Positions 5,212 through 6,604 of a DNA stretch of 6,604 nt are shown here, piece after piece. The translations under genes were made by a program, and so were the position numbers. Where the stretch lies: positions 1-6,604 of the forward strand of contig JASEHM010000057.1 in the NCBI GenBank assembly GCA_030018895.1. The letters run 5' to 3'. The first letter of the stretch is position 1; each line of letters opens with the position of its first letter. This DNA is from Candidatus Omnitrophota bacterium (GTDB taxonomy: Bacteria > Omnitrophota > Gorgyraeia > Gygaellales > Profunditerraquicolaceae). The notes below the pieces were generated by a model that did no database searches, was not told where the DNA came from, and saw only the letters and a program-made list of their open reading frames with translations.

Positions 5212-6454
5212 TTATATTTGCGCGTTAGATATTGGTTCTAGTAAGGTTGCCGGCTGTGTGGCTGTTGTTAAAAAAGGCCGTATTGAAAATATTTATTTTG
5301 ATAGCGCGCCTTCTAAAGGGGTTAAGGCAGGTGTTATTGTGGATTCTGTGGAGCTAATTATTGTCCTAACCTCTCTTATGAAGAGGCTGAAAGCAGTTTC
5401 CGGGGTAAATATTCGCTTTATTCACGTAAGTATTTCCGGAAAAGATTTGTTTGCTAAGCATGCCTCTGCTATAGTGCCGCTTACTGAAAGAGGGAACAAG
5501 GTTATAACCGTTTTTGATATTGAACGGGTAAATGAGCAGGCGCGGATACTGGCCTCAAATTTAGAAGACGAGATAATACATATTATTCCTTTTAATTATA
5601 CAATAGATTCTAAGGATAAAATAAAGAATCCTATTGGGCTATACAGCCATTCTTTAGAAGTAGATTTATATTTAATCTGCGCTAAGCTTTCTTTGATCCA
5701 GGGCTTAAACCGCGTTATTAATCAGTCAGGATATGAAATAAAAAAAATATTTTTTTCAGGCCTGGCTGTAAGCAAAATTGTGTTTGATAACAGGCTCCTT
5801 GAAGGTTTAAATGTGCTTTGCAATATAGGGGCAGATGTTACAGAATTGTTAATATTTAAGGATGGCGCGCTCTTAGATCTTGAGATTTTACCTGTTGGCG
5901 GAGGAGACTTGACAAGGCGACTTAAGGAAGAGTTAAAGATGCCTTATGATTTGGCCGAAGATATTAAAAGGTCTTGCGTTCTAACGGAAAATATTGAACT
6001 TATTAGTGAGGATAAAGAGATATTAATAAAGAGGGAGCAGGATTATAGGCCGGTAAAATTAAAATTTCTCGCCGAGCTTTTGAATTCCTGCGTTCAGCCA
6101 ATATGCCAGTCAATAAAGGATGCCATAGAGAAGAAAGTAGCGCTCTATGAGGTAAATAATTTTATTGTCACAGGCAGAAGTGCGCTTTTGGAAGGCTTTA
6201 TAGAAACCTTAGAGCGCAATTTATCAGTTTCGGTAAAATTAGGCCGTATTTTGAGTCCGGATATACCGTTATCAATTAAACAGGATAATGCTTTATCAGC
6301 TCAAAAGCATTTGACTTATCTTTCTGTTTTAGGTATGATTTGTGAGGCATTAAAAATTGGCCCTGTAATAATCCCGTCTCATAAAGGCTTATCCGGAAAT
6401 TTTATGATCAAGGCATTACAGAGAATCAAAGAAGTGTATCAGGAGTATTTTTGA
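5198..6454 (+). CDS. ftsA: cell division protein FtsA (actin-like)
   Basis: Actin-family protein that tethers FtsZ to the membrane and recruits later division proteins; 418 residues is normal. The N-terminal nucleotide motif ALDIGSSKV is at 9-17, the SKG...G segment of FtsA follows, then the 1C domain with the IRFIHVSISG strand and EVDLYLICAK, and a nucleotide-domain core NIGADVTELLIF (209-220). The C-terminal 402-418 (FMIKALQRIKEVYQEYF) is an amphipathic, basic helix, the usual membrane-targeting sequence. Several nucleotide positions differ from the usual FtsA: Asn209 where the second phosphate loop has Asp (DIGGGTTD in relatives), Arg240-Arg241 after the GGG, and Gly-Arg (326-327) where the adenosine motif has Gly-Gly. 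It starts inside the last 14 bases of ftsQ, with GAGAG at 5186-5190 as a possible ribosome site. Confidence 0.93.
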   Translation: MLNNNYICALDIGSSKVAGCVAVVKKGRIENIYFDSAPSKGVKAGVIVDSVELIIVLTSLMKRLKAVSGVNIRFIHVSISGKDLFAKHASAIVPLTERGNKVITVFDIERVNEQARILASNLEDEIIHIIPFNYTIDSKDKIKNPIGLYSHSLEVDLYLICAKLSLIQGLNRVINQSGYEIKKIFFSGLAVSKIVFDNRLLEGLNVLCNIGADVTELLIFKDGALLDLEILPVGGGDLTRRLKEELKMPYDLAEDIKRSCVLTENIELISEDKEILIKREQDYRPVKLKFLAELLNSCVQPICQSIKDAIEKKVALYEVNNFIVTGRSALLEGFIETLERNLSVSVKLGRILSPDIPLSIKQDNALSAQKHLTYLSVLGMICEALKIGPVIIPSHKGLSGNFMIKALQRIKEVYQEYF

Positions 6455-6458
6455 ATCA

Positions 6459-6500
6459 GTATATCGTATATCGTATATCGCACTTCGTGCTTTGTGCTGG
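6459..6500 (+). repeat. 7-base tandem units (GTATATC x3) and short hairpin after ftsA
   Basis: GTATATC is repeated exactly three times (6459-6479). The next three 7-base blocks all begin with G (GCACTTC, GTGCTTT, GTGCTGG), so the period seems to continue in degenerate form. GCAC at 6480-6483 pairs with GTGC at 6487-6490 around TTC. There is no T-run, so this is not a clear terminator. The array starts only four bases after the ftsA stop. Confidence 0.7.
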
Positions 6501-6604
6501 TGATGTACGAATGATGAAGTATGGATTTTTGCAAGATTTAACAGGAATGATTACTGTCCAAATTAGCCGTCATTCAAACTGTGTCGCAATTCGTGTTTTT
6601 CGTC
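6501..6604. other. non-coding tail after ftsA, no ftsZ seen
   Basis: I see no recognisable gene, RNA or promoter here. A frame opens at ATG 6511 and stays open to the window edge, but it has no ribosome site and its residues do not resemble the FtsZ N-terminus or another family I know. ftsZ, the usual next gene, may begin beyond the window. Confidence 0.4.

Noticed and set aside
6511..6604. Open frame from ATG 6511 to the window edge as a possible ftsZ start or small gene
   Set aside because: No Shine-Dalgarno sequence, and the residues do not resemble FtsZ; 31 codons open is not enough evidence.

Overview
The window is a stretch of a bacterial division and cell-wall (dcw) cluster. It lies entirely on the + strand and carries six real genes: a secreted gluzincin-type metallopeptidase, murC, murB, ddl, ftsQ and ftsA. 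The DNA is AT-rich. The tight packing (overlaps of 17, 35 and 14 bases), a GTG start for murC, Lys-rich proteins and the POTRA-type FtsQ with FtsA fit a Gram-negative-like uncultured bacterium. The murC-murB-ddl-ftsQ-ftsA order next to a peptidase MA-like protein reminds me of Candidatus Omnitrophota, but that is a guess from style, not a demonstrated placement.

Layout: bases 1-127 are non-coding and hold a REP-like hairpin. The peptidase (128-901) runs into murC (885-2276), which overlaps murB (2242-3123). A tandem array of 7-base units (3131-3207) follows and forms the beginning of the ddl reading frame (3136-4128). Between ddl and ftsQ is a non-coding miniature transposable element (4125-4288) with 23-base inverted ends and an 8-base target duplication; its left end supplies the ddl stop codon. 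ftsQ (4327-5211) carries an in-frame palindromic insert of about 27 to 33 codons inside its POTRA domain. ftsA (5198-6454) overlaps ftsQ. After ftsA come another run of 7-base units (6459-6500) and about 100 bases with no recognisable gene. ftsZ is not seen inside the window.

How the genes work together: MurB finishes UDP-MurNAc, MurC adds L-Ala to it, and Ddl makes the D-Ala-D-Ala dipeptide that is later joined to the stem peptide. FtsQ is the membrane-anchored periplasmic scaffold of the divisome, and FtsA is the actin-like tether of FtsZ. The overlaps suggest one transcript with translational coupling, although no promoter or terminator can be supported.

The main interest is not a new enzyme. 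At least four kinds of small repeat or palindromic elements have colonised this essential operon: REP-like hairpins with covarying stems, a MITE that rewrote the ddl stop codon, an in-frame palindromic element inside ftsQ, and heptamer tandem arrays at gene junctions, one of them probably translated.
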